In this document: in pieces, positions 39,350 to 50,456 of the stretch
How the letters are laid out: every line of letters begins with the position of its first letter
Position numbering within the stretch: position 1 is the stretch's first letter
DNA from: Drosophila pseudoobscura
Taxonomy: Eukaryota > Arthropoda > Insecta > Diptera > Drosophilidae
Assembly: GCF_009870125.1 (NCBI RefSeq)
Contig: NC_046679.1
Location: forward strand, 8,122,001 to 8,186,000
Length of the DNA: 64,000 nt
Direction of reading: 5' to 3'
The notes under the pieces: generated by a model
Databases searched by the model: none
Told to the model about the DNA's origin: nothing
The model's input: the letters and a program-made list of their open reading frames with translations, nothing else
Program-made: the position numbers and the translations under genes

Positions 39350-41255
39350 ATATACATTTTTACCTCTCTTCTCCTAATATATCAGATAATAAATAGTACC
39401 TTTGACTGTTCTAACAACACACACACTCGTACTACTCGTATTAGTAGATTTGTATCATTTTTCCACTACAATCATCTTAAATGAACAGTCCTAAATTCCA
39501 GGAAAATGCATGAGTGTTTTTCCTTTCCTGGAAAATTAATTTTCTCTTTCTTAGCGTCCACTTCGGACTTCTACTGTCCTTGGTGTTATTTTGGGGTGGT
39601 TGTTAGGGACATCTGACCCAAATACTAAACATTTTATAATCGTTCCTTACCTTTTTCCCAATTTGAGCTCTAATTGAATTGTTTAGTTCGTTTTCAAAGG
39701 GCAGCCTACGGAGATTCTCCAAAAATTCTATTAAAATCCATCGCCATGGGTACTTGATTTGATAAACTTGCCAGGCAGTAAATACTATACAATACTTATT
39801 GTGAAGATTTAAAGTGTAATTTTGCTGTTTCTGGCAAATCGGGTCAAGATTTGCATGCAAATTAGACCAGAGGCAGCCTCAAGCTTCAGGTGATGGACAA
39901 TTGTGGTTGCCACATGTGCAACTCTGCATGCAGCAAGTTCATTTATGATTAACATGGCCAACACAAACAGGGCTCACAAATGGAAATTGGCTTACTTTAA
40001 TATGTTGTAAGCAAACCACACTACCCGCAAAACAAACAAATACAAAATGAAAGCCTGGAAGACCGCATATAGAAATACCCTTAAAAAACGAAGCAACTTT
40101 TAAACAGATTTTTTATTATTTGTATTTGGGAGTGGGATAGAATCAATTGTACAGATAGCGGCTATACATAATATATAAATTACATATGTACTATGTTCTT
40201 ATAAGTACTTCATAGGCAGCTCCCCTGAGCCCCAAGACTCTTGTAACTATTATGATACCCTCTGGCAGGGTAAAACCAAAAACTGGTGAGAACAACACAA
40301 ACTGAACATTTTGCTGGCATTTGCGTACGGGCATGAATGTGGGTTATGCTAACTGTAACAGTAATGCGTCGCCACCGACCGAGGGTGTTGTGTACATTCG
40401 GGACTCCAATTCCCCAGCCGGCGACTGTGCGAACGGATGCCCTCGGCATTTGAATGCGACGGATGCCAGGGATGTGCTGGAGCACAGTGCGTGGAACTGT
40501 GCGTCTGCGTCTGCGGGTGGTGGTGGTGGTGGGGATGGGGGATGGGGGATGGGTGTGTAAAGCATGTTCGTGCCTTTTGTTACTTGTTATACTTATTCTG
40601 GCGCCATTATTTCTTTCATTTACTCGATTTTCGTGCTTTTCATCCGTTATTGTTGTTTGCTCGAGTGCCGTTATCATTTGTCGGTTTATTTTGTGCCATA
40701 TGTGGCCGGGGCGGAGCACACGAGCTCCACCACCCTCCGTTCAGCCAGCGACGGTTATGCGCTCTGCTCCACTGAGAGCTCCCAAAGCCCGGCGAACCCA
40801 AAGCTAACCTCATTGAAGGAATACGAGTGTATCGAAGCGAGACCCACGTACTTCTACACTCGAGAAAAACAAAAGGTTCTAAATGATTCAGAATATTAAT
40901 GTCTAATTTCCGGAATTATGTTGAATTTAAACAAAAGTGTCCGTCTGCTGCTGTAAATTGAAAAACAAATTAAGGATTAGAATGTTATCTTACTAGTTAT
41001 TTCTCTCAGTGTTCCCGAAAGACTGCTAATCCAGTACTTTTTCCCATCAGTGTTCTTTGCGTGTGCGCCTCTGGGGGTGTGTGGGTGTACGGGTGTATGG
41101 GCGTCTGGCAGGGCACTTAGCGAATGTTTGCCGCCCTCCACAGCAACGGAACACTTACCTTGCGTACTCCTAAGTGAATTCAGTGTCTGACCTTTAGACC
41201 GGGAATTGTTTTGTTATTTCATGAGGCGTTTGATTAACTTTTCCACACCTGGCAG
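39350..41255. other. Non-coding stretch between the MITE and the FAM20 gene
   Basis: No exon is supported. The interval holds a strong G-quadruplex motif (40,531-40,553), short CA and ACTCGTA words around 39,420-39,440, and otherwise unremarkable sequence. Confidence 0.45.
40531..40553 (+). repeat. G-quadruplex motif, GGGGAT repeat
   Basis: Four G runs (4, 5, 5 and 3 bases) are separated by AT dinucleotides, giving three 2-base loops. This is a textbook stable quadruplex pattern. It directly follows a GGT repeat (40,515-40,530). Confidence 0.75.
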
Positions 41256-42289
41256 ACTCTTTTACGGTGGCAAAAATTGTATGCGCTGAAAATTTACTCG
41301 GTTACATTTTTGTAACGGAACAATGCTGGTCTCGCAGTGCTGCCAGACTAGCGGATGCGAGTGCGGCGGCGGCACTGTGTTGCAGTGCTGCCACCCCTGC
41401 GCGAGTCAGCTGTTTTTTGTTTTTGTTTTGTTACACCTGCACCGGCAGCGGACGCACGTTTTTCCCATTTTCGCTCACATAAACAAAACTATTTTTAAAC
41501 CGCAATTGGCCAAACCAAACAATACTTCGGATCGGACTACACAATTAAACGAGCAACGGCCGCAATACTCATCGGATCGGCAGTAAAATGCTTTGTTCTT
41601 GTCAGCGGCCGCCACAGAAGCTCCTGGGTGCCGAATGCGTGCTGACGACGACGGTGACCAACGATCGGAGCGGCGTGGCGTCCAATTAATTTAATTTACA
41701 GAAGTGTGTACGCGCAGAAGATTTATTGAGTGGCTGGCTGGTGCTGCGGCTGCCAAGAGTCGGAAAAGGGTCAGGCGCGTACACGTCTCTAAACAAGAGG
41801 CGCTACATCGGCGGCAACGCGGCCTCTGATTGACTTGTTGGCAACGGAGTGTGAACTGGCACGGACACGCACGCACCCAGTACTCAGTAAGTAGTAGAGT
41901 TGTGCCCCGATCCGGCCAGGTCCGGCCCATCCCGGAAAAGGACTCGCCCCACTGCAGTGACTAAAATGCCAATGAAATTTATCTAGATTCTCGACCAAAA
42001 ACAAGAAGAAACCTGCGCATGGCCGCAATTAGTGCGGATGGGAACAACAATGGACTGATGCGAACAGTTGTTGCCGATGTCTGCCAAAAAGCCAAAAGCG
42101 GCCGCAGAAGAACAACAGCAGCATGCAACAGCAGCAGCAGCAGCATAAGATATTTGCTAAAATTGAGCAATTTGCTAGTGCCGCAGCGTTACGTATACGT
42201 GATATTAAAAATAAAGTACCAGCGACGACTGCCCAGACCATACCACAGCAGCAGCAGCAGCAGCTGGTTGCACAGAAAGCTGCAGAAGG
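41256..42289 (+). promoter_or_regulatory. Candidate promoter and leader of the FAM20-family gene
   Basis: This 1 kb is the region before the FAM20 start codon. At 41,405-41,414 lies GTCAGCTGTT, a near match to the Drosophila E-box-like core promoter motif AWCAGCTGWT. Two CAGTGCTGCCA words flank it (about 41,334 and 41,383). No TATA box is evident. Downstream are CAG repeats (42,117-42,145 and 42,245-42,264) and an ATG at 42,019 in another frame. A leader intron cannot be excluded, so transcript structure is uncertain. Confidence 0.4.
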
Positions 42290-43743
42290 ATGAACAAACG
42301 CACCGTCATCATAGTGGGCATTATTGCCAGCCTGCTGGGTCTGGTGCTGGGTGCGAACTTCTACTTCATGTACTACCTGAACATCGAGGAGGGCCACCTG
42401 GCCAGCGTCCGGGCACTGGAGAACATGATCCGGCACAAGATGCGACACCTCCATCCGGCCTACCTCAACCGCAATCCGCGCTTCTTTATGTTCCGCAACA
42501 AACTCCTCAAAAACTACAAGATGGCCCCCTACGAGAATGCCAGCGTGCTCTGGGACATTGCCAATTGGGTGAGTCATGGGTGTTTAGGCGATAGTTCGCG
42601 TATTCGAGCCAACAGAACTCTCTCTTTGCAGTGGCCGCATGAGAACGAGATCTACCCGCTGTATGACTCCTCGATGGGCCACCTGTTGGAGACCCTGCGC
42701 AAGGAGCCCATCACTCGAGTGAGCAATCTGGCGCGCGGCACTCAGCTGAAGCTCCTCACGCGGCTCTCCAACCAGCAGAAGGTCATCTTCAAGCCGCAAT
42801 GGTATCCCCGTGACGAGATCATCGAGGGTGCCGTCTACAGCGGTAAGGACCGGCACACGGCCGAGGTATACGCCTTCTATCTGGGAGCTGTGCTCGATCT
42901 GCGTTGGACGCCGATCGTGGTTGGGCGCGTGGTCAATTTGAAGACTGAAATCTATGCCATGGGCGACCAGGAGCTGCAGAATACCATCAACATCGAGGTG
43001 GACGATGATGGTAATGAGACCTATTGCCTGTACGGCAAGTGCCACTACTGCAACGAGGAGGAGACCGTCTGCGGGGACGAGAAGCACAATATAGAGGGAG
43101 TATTCATCTACATTGTGCCCGGCACTCTGGCGAAACGACGTTCTCCGTGGCAGCGCACCTACAAGGAGGACAGACGAGCGCCCTGGGAGGATGACATGAC
43201 GTACTGCAAGTATGTTTCCTGGGCTGCCTTTTGCCTCCAATGAAACGTTTAAATGTACGAAATTCTTGTGCCCAGATCGCTCAAGAACAAAATGGAAACC
43301 ATTCGCCTGCTGGACCTTATCGATGTAGCCATCTTTGACTATCTCATTCAGAACGGAGACCGCCATCACTACGAGACGCGGGAGGAGCGTGTGGTGCTCA
43401 TCGACAATGGCAAGGCCTTCGGGAATCCCAACAAGGATCACCTGGACATCCTGGCTCCGCTCTACCAGTGCTGCCTGTAAGTTTCGTCTTAAAAGATTGA
43501 TTTAAATTCATGTTTCCCCTTCCCCTTCCCCTTAGTCTGCGCAAATCCACATGGGACCGCCTTCAGGTATTCTCCGGCGGCGTGTTGACGGAAATAGTCG
43601 ATCGTTTGTCCAAGCAGGATGCCCTGTATCCCCTCATCACGGATAAGCATAAACGCGGCGTGGAACGCCGGCTGCTTGTGGTCTACGCCGTGGTGGAATA
43701 CTGCATGGACCTGGAGGGTGACAAAATGTTCAAAACGCTCTAA
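42290..43743 (+). CDS. FAM20-family secretory-pathway kinase (FAM20B-like xylosylkinase)
   Basis: FAM20B phosphorylates the xylose of the glycosaminoglycan linker in the Golgi, promoting proteoglycan chain growth; FAM20C is the related secreted-protein kinase. Four exons join in frame: 42,290-42,568, 42,632-43,209, 43,276-43,476 and 43,536-43,743, giving 421 residues. Residues 5-27 form a type II signal anchor. The kinase core follows: VIFKP (ATP-binding lysine), a CLYGKCHYC cysteine block typical of the family and especially FAM20B, NGDRHHYE (catalytic Asp about 314), and DNGKAFGNP (metal-binding Asp about 329), then LAPLYQCC and STWDRL. The first intron is only 63 nt and has no in-frame stop, so retention would add 21 residues. 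In D. melanogaster it would correspond to CG3631, from memory. The gene is tail-to-tail with Rrp6. Confidence 0.88.
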
Positions 43744-44320
43744 CCCAAAATGGAGACCAGGCTAAGATGGTTGCTAGTAGACCACATGCTACTTTGCGAG
43801 GGTACGGAATAGAGTCAGTCAAGCTGTAAGCTCCACAGCCCTGGAAGGATTGTGGACATGAATCCAATCGAGGCCTGGGATCCGCACGTAACAGGCTTCG
43901 GCATGGGCCACTTGATGGTACAGTCATTGCATATCAACGTTTCAAATTGAATATTTTATTTCCCCCCATTTAAAAGTAGGATAAATAAACAATTAGATAG
44001 ATTAGATAGACGAAACTTCTGGGCAGCTCGTGTAAACAAACGAAACCTTCCGTTTAGCCAATCCATACTTTAACCGCACCTTAGAATACCGAACATAATC
44101 AATAGCTCTAGTTGTATGCATAGTTATGGTTGTTATTTAATAAGAAATATTTTATAAAATTTGCAAATATTTGAAAACGAATAGTTTCTTTTTGGAACTA
44201 AATGGAAAAATATACATCAAATAAACCTTTTGTCTAATGTAATTCATTTTGTGATTTGCGGCTTTGATTGCCGTCTGATGTTTGATATATGTATGTATTT
44301 TATGGTGTTTTTAGCACAGT
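43744..44320. other. Intergenic 3' regions of the convergent FAM20 and Rrp6 genes
   Basis: This 577 bp separates two stop codons facing each other. A plus-strand AATAAA at 43,984-43,989 could end the FAM20 transcript. TTTATT on the plus strand near 43,955 offers a minus-strand signal for Rrp6, which would make the two 3' UTRs overlap. It is AT-rich with no coding sign. Confidence 0.6.
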
Positions 44321-47300
44321 CTATTTCTTGCCATCTTTCTTTACATTACTAAATGTAAAAAGCTTGTTAAACTGCTTGTTATTCCGATTGTTGGGACGAT
44401 TCTGAAAGAATTTGGGAATAAATTAGCGAGGAACTGGAAATATGGGAGCCTCTCTCTCACCTTTCCGCGTATTGTCTGCTTGATCTCTGTGCCACGGGCT
44501 CGTTGTGCTCCGCCCTGGAACTGCCGGAAGTCCACGTTCTTGTAGTCAAAGTTGTTGCCCTGTGGCTTGGGCTGCTGGACCACCGGTTGACTGGAGCTCT
44601 GGGGATGATTGCCGCGAGCCTTGCCCCCCCTGAATCGCTGGAACTGTTTACGCTTCTGCTGGCGCTTGCTCGGTGCTTCCGCTGCCTGTGCTATGGGCTT
44701 TTTCTGTATAGGAACTTCTACGACATCGTCGTCCTCGTCACTGATGCAGGTTATTGACTCGTTCTTCACTGCTCCCCGCACTGGCACTGGCGCTGACTCT
44801 GGCTTGGGTTTGATGTTCCCCTCCTTCAATCGCTTGCTGGTGCTGGGATGCTGGTCAGAGTCGGGTTTGTGCTTACGCTTCAGCTGTTCCTTTAGCGGCA
44901 GGCTGTAGACGGCATCATCTGCCGCCTCGACCTTACCTGATGAGGACTCCAATTTGATGTCCTCTGTCGGGGTCGCTGGCGGGCAGAGACGACGCTTGAG
45001 CAGTTCTTTGCTGTCCCGTGCCCGCTGGTCGGCCTTCACCTGCTCCATGAGCGGAAGGATGGCCAGGTAGCGTTTATAGGGCATGCGCAGCACCTGGCTC
45101 TCCTTGCGCAAGTGCACCAGACGCATCTCTTCGTCCGGAGTGGAAACGGTTGGCTTGGCGAACAGGGTCATGGCCGGCACCGCCAGGGGGACATCGTCTC
45201 TGGGTTGCTCCTCCACCGCTGGCAGCTGCAGCTTTCCCGACGCGTTGCGGTTGAGCAGCGTGGGCAGGTCATCGCGCGTCTCCTCCAAGTGCGTGAAGTC
45301 GTGCGGACAGTAGAGTTTGCTGCCGTAGTCCTTGCTGGTGGGTGGCAGGACCTGCGGTTGGCTGCGGGCTTCCAGAATGGGCTGAAAGAGCAAAAGCAGA
45401 AGAGATACAATATCCATTTCCACCTACTATATAACTGCTTCCTATATAGAATGGCTTAAATGATGAGATGCGCTGAAATTGTGCGTAAGTTTTTGATTTA
45501 AACATTAAGTACAATCAATCGTGAATGGATGCAGGGCAGAGGAGCAGCCAGGAACGGAGATAAGATGGAGGGCCGAGTTCTCGGCGTAACTCACTTTAAC
45601 CAGCGGCTGTTCGCGCGCCTTCAGCACGATCTGGTGGAGCGCGTGCAGCTGCTGGCGCACCAGCGGCGGTATGGGATTGCAGCAGGCGAGAATCCCCTGC
45701 ATCTCCCGGGGCAGGCTCTCGGCAATCTGGAGCATCATGTGATTGGGCAGCACATAGCCGTAGCTTTCGTCCTCTTGGCGCGCAGTCGCATCCCGCCACT
45801 GGAAAATGCCACGCAAGGCGTGCAGCTGTCGGTTGTCGAAGGACCGCTTCGTTTTTCGCACCAGATCAAGATGCGATTCGGGTCCGACGTGGGGTTTCGT
45901 GTAGCGCTTCTTGCACACTTCCGTACTCAGCTGGTAGACGGTTCGCAGGGCCTGCGACTGTCCTTGCTCGGCCTGCAGCAGGTCGTTGGTCATACGCTCG
46001 TACACGTAAATCAAATAATGCGTGTCCTGGCGGGCGTAGTCGATAAGCTGCTGGGGCAGCGGCCGCATGCGCCAGTCGGCCAGCTGGAGGCTCTTGTCTA
46101 CGTCCAGGTCCACGTAGTGTTTGAGGAGAAAGGCCAGCGACAGGCGAGCCATATTTAGGGCCTTAGCCGCCCGATGGGTGTCGAACATGTTGACGACGTA
46201 CAGCGAAAGATCGCGCTGCAGCCACTCGATGTCCTGGTCAGCGCCGTGGAGGATCTTCACCTTCTTTGGATCCGTTAGTACCAGGTTCAGGACGTGCATC
46301 TCCTCGCGCAGCGCGAGACTGTCGAATATGTAGTCCTTGGTGCGGGTGGACATCTGCACCAAGCAGGTGATGCCCATGAATGTGCGATACGAGTGGTGCT
46401 CTACATCGATGGCTATGTGGGGCGCCCGTCGCAGCTCTTCCAGGGCCTGGTTCAACTTTTCCACACTGTCGACGAGCATCAGCTCAGTAGCCGCGGGCGG
46501 AGCAGGCAGCAGAGGCGTCTGCCTCTGGAGCTGCTCCGCCGACGGCTCCAGCTTCATCAGCTCAAACTCGTACGGATGCAGATAGGCATGTACATTTCCC
46601 GCCTCGTCGTACTCTGGCAGCAGTGCCAGCGGCTTCAAGGAGTTTGGCTTCTCCTTGAGGCGTGGCACAAACGGATTTTGATCACTGTTGTCCACTGGCG
46701 TCTTGAAATTCATCTGGGGCCGCATTATGTTCTTGGCTGCGAACAGGCGAGCGGAGAGCACGTTACGCTGCGGCGTGGGCGGCCACCTGTTCCAGCTTCC
46801 CGCCTTTGGGGTTTCCGACTTGGCGAACTCTGCTGGTGCCGTCGCCGCTGGCGTGGAGGGGCTCATAACATCCACCTGCGTCTCCAGCACCATGTGTGGT
46901 TTCCTCCGCTGGCCAGCTTTGATGTCCAGATTCGTCGTAATACGCTCGAAGATTATATCGTTGCACTCCTGGACCATTTCGAACTGTTCCTCCGTGTGGC
47001 GTCTGTATAAAATGAGAAAAAAGAGGACTTATGAAGGACTTGTAAGGGCCGCCGGTGCTTACTTTTTAATGTCCCCCTTGATCTCTTCGGCCTGCATCAC
47101 GCTTCCTATGAGGCCCATTAGCCGCTGGGACAGATCGTCTATGACACGCGAATACCCCGGATAGCCCAGATATAGGGAGCGGGCGGTTCCCTGTGGAAAG
47201 GAGTTGCAGGCACGTGTGGCGGCCACCACATTCTTAAAGGCTTGCTAAAAGAAAAACAGAAAAACACCCATTAGAATGTGGAAACAGGAGGCAGCGACCG

Positions 47301-47433
47301 CTCGCACCTTTGTGAAATCTTTAATATCGCCAATGCCACTGTCTGGTGCTGGCGCTGATTCTATTTTCGGCGGCTGCTCAGGCTGATCATCCTCCGCCTG
47401 ATCATCCTGTTTTCTTTTCAATGAACGCTGCAT
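44321..47433 (-). CDS. Rrp6: Rrp6 / EXOSC10, nuclear exosome 3'-5' exoribonuclease
   Basis: Rrp6 is the distributive 3'-5' exonuclease of the nuclear RNA exosome, processing rRNA, snoRNA and aberrant mRNA. Five exons join in frame: 47,433-47,308, 47,244-47,063, 47,002-45,595, 45,381-44,461 and 44,401-44,321, giving 905 residues, the expected fly length. An N-terminal PMC2NT region (about 45-150) includes GYPGYSRVIDDLSQRLMG. The DEDD-Y nuclease domain is intact: DVEHHSYRTF (Asp302, Glu304), HGADQDIEWL (Asp about 360), and DYARQDTHYL (Tyr425, Asp429). An HRDC domain spans about 489-571. The C-terminal third is Lys/Arg-rich and disordered, and ends KKDGKK, like a nuclear localisation or lasso tail. 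It shares a divergent promoter with TAMM41. Long plus-strand open frames opposite exon 3 are codon-bias shadows. Confidence 0.95.
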
Positions 47434-47699
47434 GTTTCCCCTATTGTTGTAAATGTTCTGTTCTGTTCCTACAAAAAAATGTGCGTTTTTCTTCTTCTTA
47501 TTTCATCCAAAAGAAACAAAAACATATATAATTTAGAGTTTGTCAACACTACCGGCGGCAAAATTTAAGAAAAAGCATTAAGCACTACTCGCACAGCACA
47601 ATAGACCAGTACGAGGGCGAGAGTGAAATCGGTTCAGTTTGGAAATTTATAGTGAACAATTTAGACGTTAAATAAACAGAATATAATCATTCGACTAAA
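47434..47699. promoter_or_regulatory. Divergent promoter between Rrp6 and TAMM41
   Basis: The two start codons face away from each other with under 500 bp between them, so this segment must hold both promoters. TCAGTTT at 47,634-47,640 fits the Drosophila initiator TCAKTY in the TAMM41 direction. No TATA box is evident on either strand. Confidence 0.5.
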
Positions 47700-47867
47700 A
47701 TGTGCCTGCCTTCTGTTGTTGCAGCCCTGGCGCTATCTGAGGCGCTTCGCAGCCCTGCACAACAGCTGTCGCGGGGAGGACGAAGAAGAAACGGTTCTAG
47801 TGCCGGTGGCCAGCAATTCGGGAATAAAATCGACATCCTCCTGCACAATCAAGAACCCAAAACGTAA
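47700..47867 (+). other. Upstream ORF in the TAMM41 leader (55 codons)
   Basis: An ATG at 47,700 in the context CTAAAATG opens 55 codons ending TAA at 47,865-47,867, in a different frame from TAMM41 and finishing 64 bp before its start. If the leader is unspliced, ribosomes would meet this ORF first. The sequence TTCTGTTGTTGCAG ending at 47,724 looks like a splice acceptor, so the ATG might instead lie in an intron. The peptide has no recognised domain. Confidence 0.35.
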
Positions 47868-47931
47868 TTATAAAGCATTTACTAGTCCCGCTCTAACCAG
47901 CTGCGCATCCTATCCTCCACTCCATTCCACC

Positions 47932-48948
47932 ATGTTGGACCTATACAGGCGCACGGTGACGCGCTTCCCCCTGGGCAGCGTAAGCTATATGTTTGCCTAC
48001 GGATCGGGCGTCAAGCAGCAGGTGGGCTACAACGAGATCGGCGCAAGGCCGGCCCCGAATAGCGTCATCGATCTGGTGTTTTGTGTGCGCGACTCGCTAG
48101 GCTTCCACGCGGAGAACATGCACCGCCATCCCAGCCACTATTCGGCGTTGAGGCACCTGGGTCCGCGGTTTGTGGCACAGTACCAGGAGCGGGTGGGTGC
48201 CGGTGTATACTTCAACACGCTGGTGCCGCTGCAGGACGTGGGGCTGACCATCAAGTACGGCGTGGTGTCGGAGGACAACCTGATCGAGGATCTGAAGCAC
48301 TGGCGGCACCTGTATCTGGCCGGGCGGCTTCAGAAGCCGGTCACGGATCTCGTTAATCCCACAGACAATCCACTGCTGAAGTCCGCCCTCGACAAGAACC
48401 TGTTGTCGGCCCTCCTAGTGGCCCTGCTGCTGCTGCCCGAGAAGTTCACCGCCTACGAGCTGTTCCTGGCCATTGCCGGGCTCAGCTACAAGGGCGACTT
48501 CCGCATGATCTTCGGCGAGAACAAGCAAAAGATCCACAACATAGTGACGCCGCAGATAACCGAGTTCTTCACCCTCTACCAGCCGTCCATGAGTCTGCTG
48601 GACAAGTACGTGGCCGTCAACATGCACGGGCAGGAGCCGGGCTCCCGGAAGCCGGCCATTCTCTTCGAGCAGGACAAGTCGCGCCTGGCCACGTCGCAGC
48701 ATTTGCGCCGCATGCCCAAGGAGCTGAGGCGACGTCTCCAGAGCAATGCCGCCAGCCGTGGAGACTTCCCCGAAGTGGTGGAGCATCTGTCTATGTCCCC
48801 GCTGCTGCCGAAGGTCCTGCAGGCCTCCGTCAACGACATCGTGTGGCGCAGCAGTGTGACGCAGTCGTTGAAGAACATCGCCAGTGCGGGAGTCTTAAAG
48901 TCGCTCATCTACAGCTACCGCAAGGCCCAGAAGACGTTTGCGGTTTAG
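47932..48948 (+). CDS. TAMM41, mitochondrial CDP-diacylglycerol synthase
   Basis: TAMM41/Tam41 sits on the matrix side of the inner mitochondrial membrane and makes CDP-diacylglycerol from phosphatidic acid and CTP, the first step to cardiolipin. The ATG at 47,932 has a CCACC context and opens a single exon of 338 residues, matching family length. It starts MLDLYRRTVTRFP and then has FAYGSGV, the conserved nucleotidyltransferase-like motif, followed by DLVFCVRD, KYGVVSE, LYLAGRLQKP and KGDFRM, all family blocks. The frame stays open 72 codons upstream (to 47,716) through PWRYLRRFAALHN, which looks like a mitochondrial presequence, but has no in-frame ATG; an upstream exon joined at 47,725 could supply one. 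In D. melanogaster this is CG33331, from memory. Confidence 0.9.
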   Translation: MLDLYRRTVTRFPLGSVSYMFAYGSGVKQQVGYNEIGARPAPNSVIDLVFCVRDSLGFHAENMHRHPSHYSALRHLGPRFVAQYQERVGAGVYFNTLVPLQDVGLTIKYGVVSEDNLIEDLKHWRHLYLAGRLQKPVTDLVNPTDNPLLKSALDKNLLSALLVALLLLPEKFTAYELFLAIAGLSYKGDFRMIFGENKQKIHNIVTPQITEFFTLYQPSMSLLDKYVAVNMHGQEPGSRKPAILFEQDKSRLATSQHLRRMPKELRRRLQSNAASRGDFPEVVEHLSMSPLLPKVLQASVNDIVWRSSVTQSLKNIASAGVLKSLIYSYRKAQKTFAV

Positions 48949-49203
48949 GTCCGTCCCATCCAAAATCCAATCCTAATCTTCGACTCCTTTTCAAAATGCT
49001 CCCTAGGCTGCCATTTACTGACTAAGTTGCTTCGTCTCCCGATTCCTTATGTTGTATAATTTTAAGCACAAAAGTTGTTACATTCAATACAGAGACAGTA
49101 GCTCAAAAGCGAAAGAACCCACGACTTTTTTTAGGGGTGCCTACTTATCGTTTCTTAATTTTAATTTTCCCATTATTACTCTCGCCAGCAGCGATCAGCA
49201 GAC

Positions 49204-50306
49204 ATGTCCAGCGATGACTGCAGCAGCGACAGCAGCAGTTCCAGCGAGGAGCTGCAGCGAAAGCGGAAGCACAAGAAGTCCAGCAAGGATGTGGACAAGT
49301 CCAAGAAGAAAAAGTCGAAGAAGCACAAAAAGGAGAAGCGCCGGCACAAGGAGAAGAAGCGCAGCAGGCGGGAGGAGCAGCAGCAGCCGCAGTCGCCGCC
49401 GCAGCCTGCGCCAAAGCCAACAGTCTCTGTAAGTCTACCGCCTGCTGAAGATCAAGAGGGTGCCTTCGGTGCCCCTCTGCCGCCGCATCTGCGGAAGGAG
49501 GTGAAGACTGAACCGCCCCAGATGATAGGTCCCATCCTGCCCAGCGACTTTCCCAAGGCAGCCTCGCCATCTGCGGCTGACCCTTCACCAGAAGAGAATG
49601 CGGATGACGATGATGACATGAGTGGAACTTTTGGCCCCATGCCGAATGCCACCCAAGTGGAGCTCGAGGAGCGGGCGCTGGCCCTGAAACTGTCCGTCCT
49701 GCAGGGCGGCGGTCTGGGCCCCTCCACAAATGACAAGGACGGGCGCGAGGAGTGGATGCTGGAGCTGCCTGAAGTGGGCCTGAAGGGTGGCCTGGCAGCT
49801 CTCAACAACCTGAAGCGTACCTTTTACCAGGGCAAAGAACGGCCCGATTTCAGCGACCGTTCTGACTGGACAAAGACGCCGCAGAGTGCGGCAGCAGCGG
49901 CCATCGCTGGGCCCAAGCCTTGCAGCTCCAAGGAGCTGGAGCAGATCGCCCAGGCCAAGTATGTGCAGCAGCGGGATGACGAACAGGAAAGCATGGCCAA
50001 GAAGCATAAGAAGAAACACAAGCGAGACGAGTCCCTGGTGGCGCTGCACCAAAAGAAGCTTCGCAAGGAGCAAAAAGAGAAGGTAAGCCACAAATGGAAT
50101 AACTCTTAATAATTGATAACAATATTGTGGGTTTTCCGCAGGAGAAAGAACTGGCTGCCGCCGGCTTGAAGGCCGAGCGTCGTCCCTTTAGTCGCGACGT
50201 GGACCTGAAGCTCAACAAGATTGACTCCAATCAAACCAAACAGATTGTGGACAAGGCCAAGATACTGAACAGCAAGTTCTCCCGGGGACAGTCGAAGTAT
50301 CTCTGA
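49204..50306 (+). CDS. GPALPP1-like protein (DUF3752 family)
   Basis: Function is unknown; human GPALPP1 (KIAA1704) is a nuclear protein with repeated GPALP-type motifs. Exons 49,204-50,082 and 50,142-50,306 join in phase 0 and encode 347 residues. The first 70 residues are a Ser-Asp patch and then a very Lys/Arg-rich tract (KSKKHKKEKRRHKEKKRSRR), as in splicing-associated proteins. IGPILP (about residue 105) and FGPMP (about 142) are degenerate GPALPP motifs. REEWMLELP and FSDRSDWTKTP are the conserved core, and RDVDLKLNKID...SKFSRGQSKYL is the C-terminal DUF3752 signature. It starts 255 bp after the TAMM41 stop on the same strand and is tail-to-tail with CycC, 150 bp away. Confidence 0.88.
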
Positions 50307-50456
50307 GGGCCCCATATGGACCGGCCATATTTTAGCTTAAAATCTCCTTTTAATCGCTATAGTATAAATATATGTATGTATAGGTATAAAATTTGAAAAA
50401 AGAAACCTATTTAAGCAATACTCGTCTCGTGTAAATCTAAAAGAATGTCGTGTAGA

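Noticed and set aside
42584-43441. 285-codon minus-strand ORF across the FAM20 gene
   Set aside because: It is antisense to a well-supported kinase, crosses its introns, and reflects GC-rich third codon positions.
45529-47010. Long plus-strand ORFs opposite Rrp6
   Set aside because: They are codon-bias shadows of a conserved DEDD-Y nuclease with no family match of their own.
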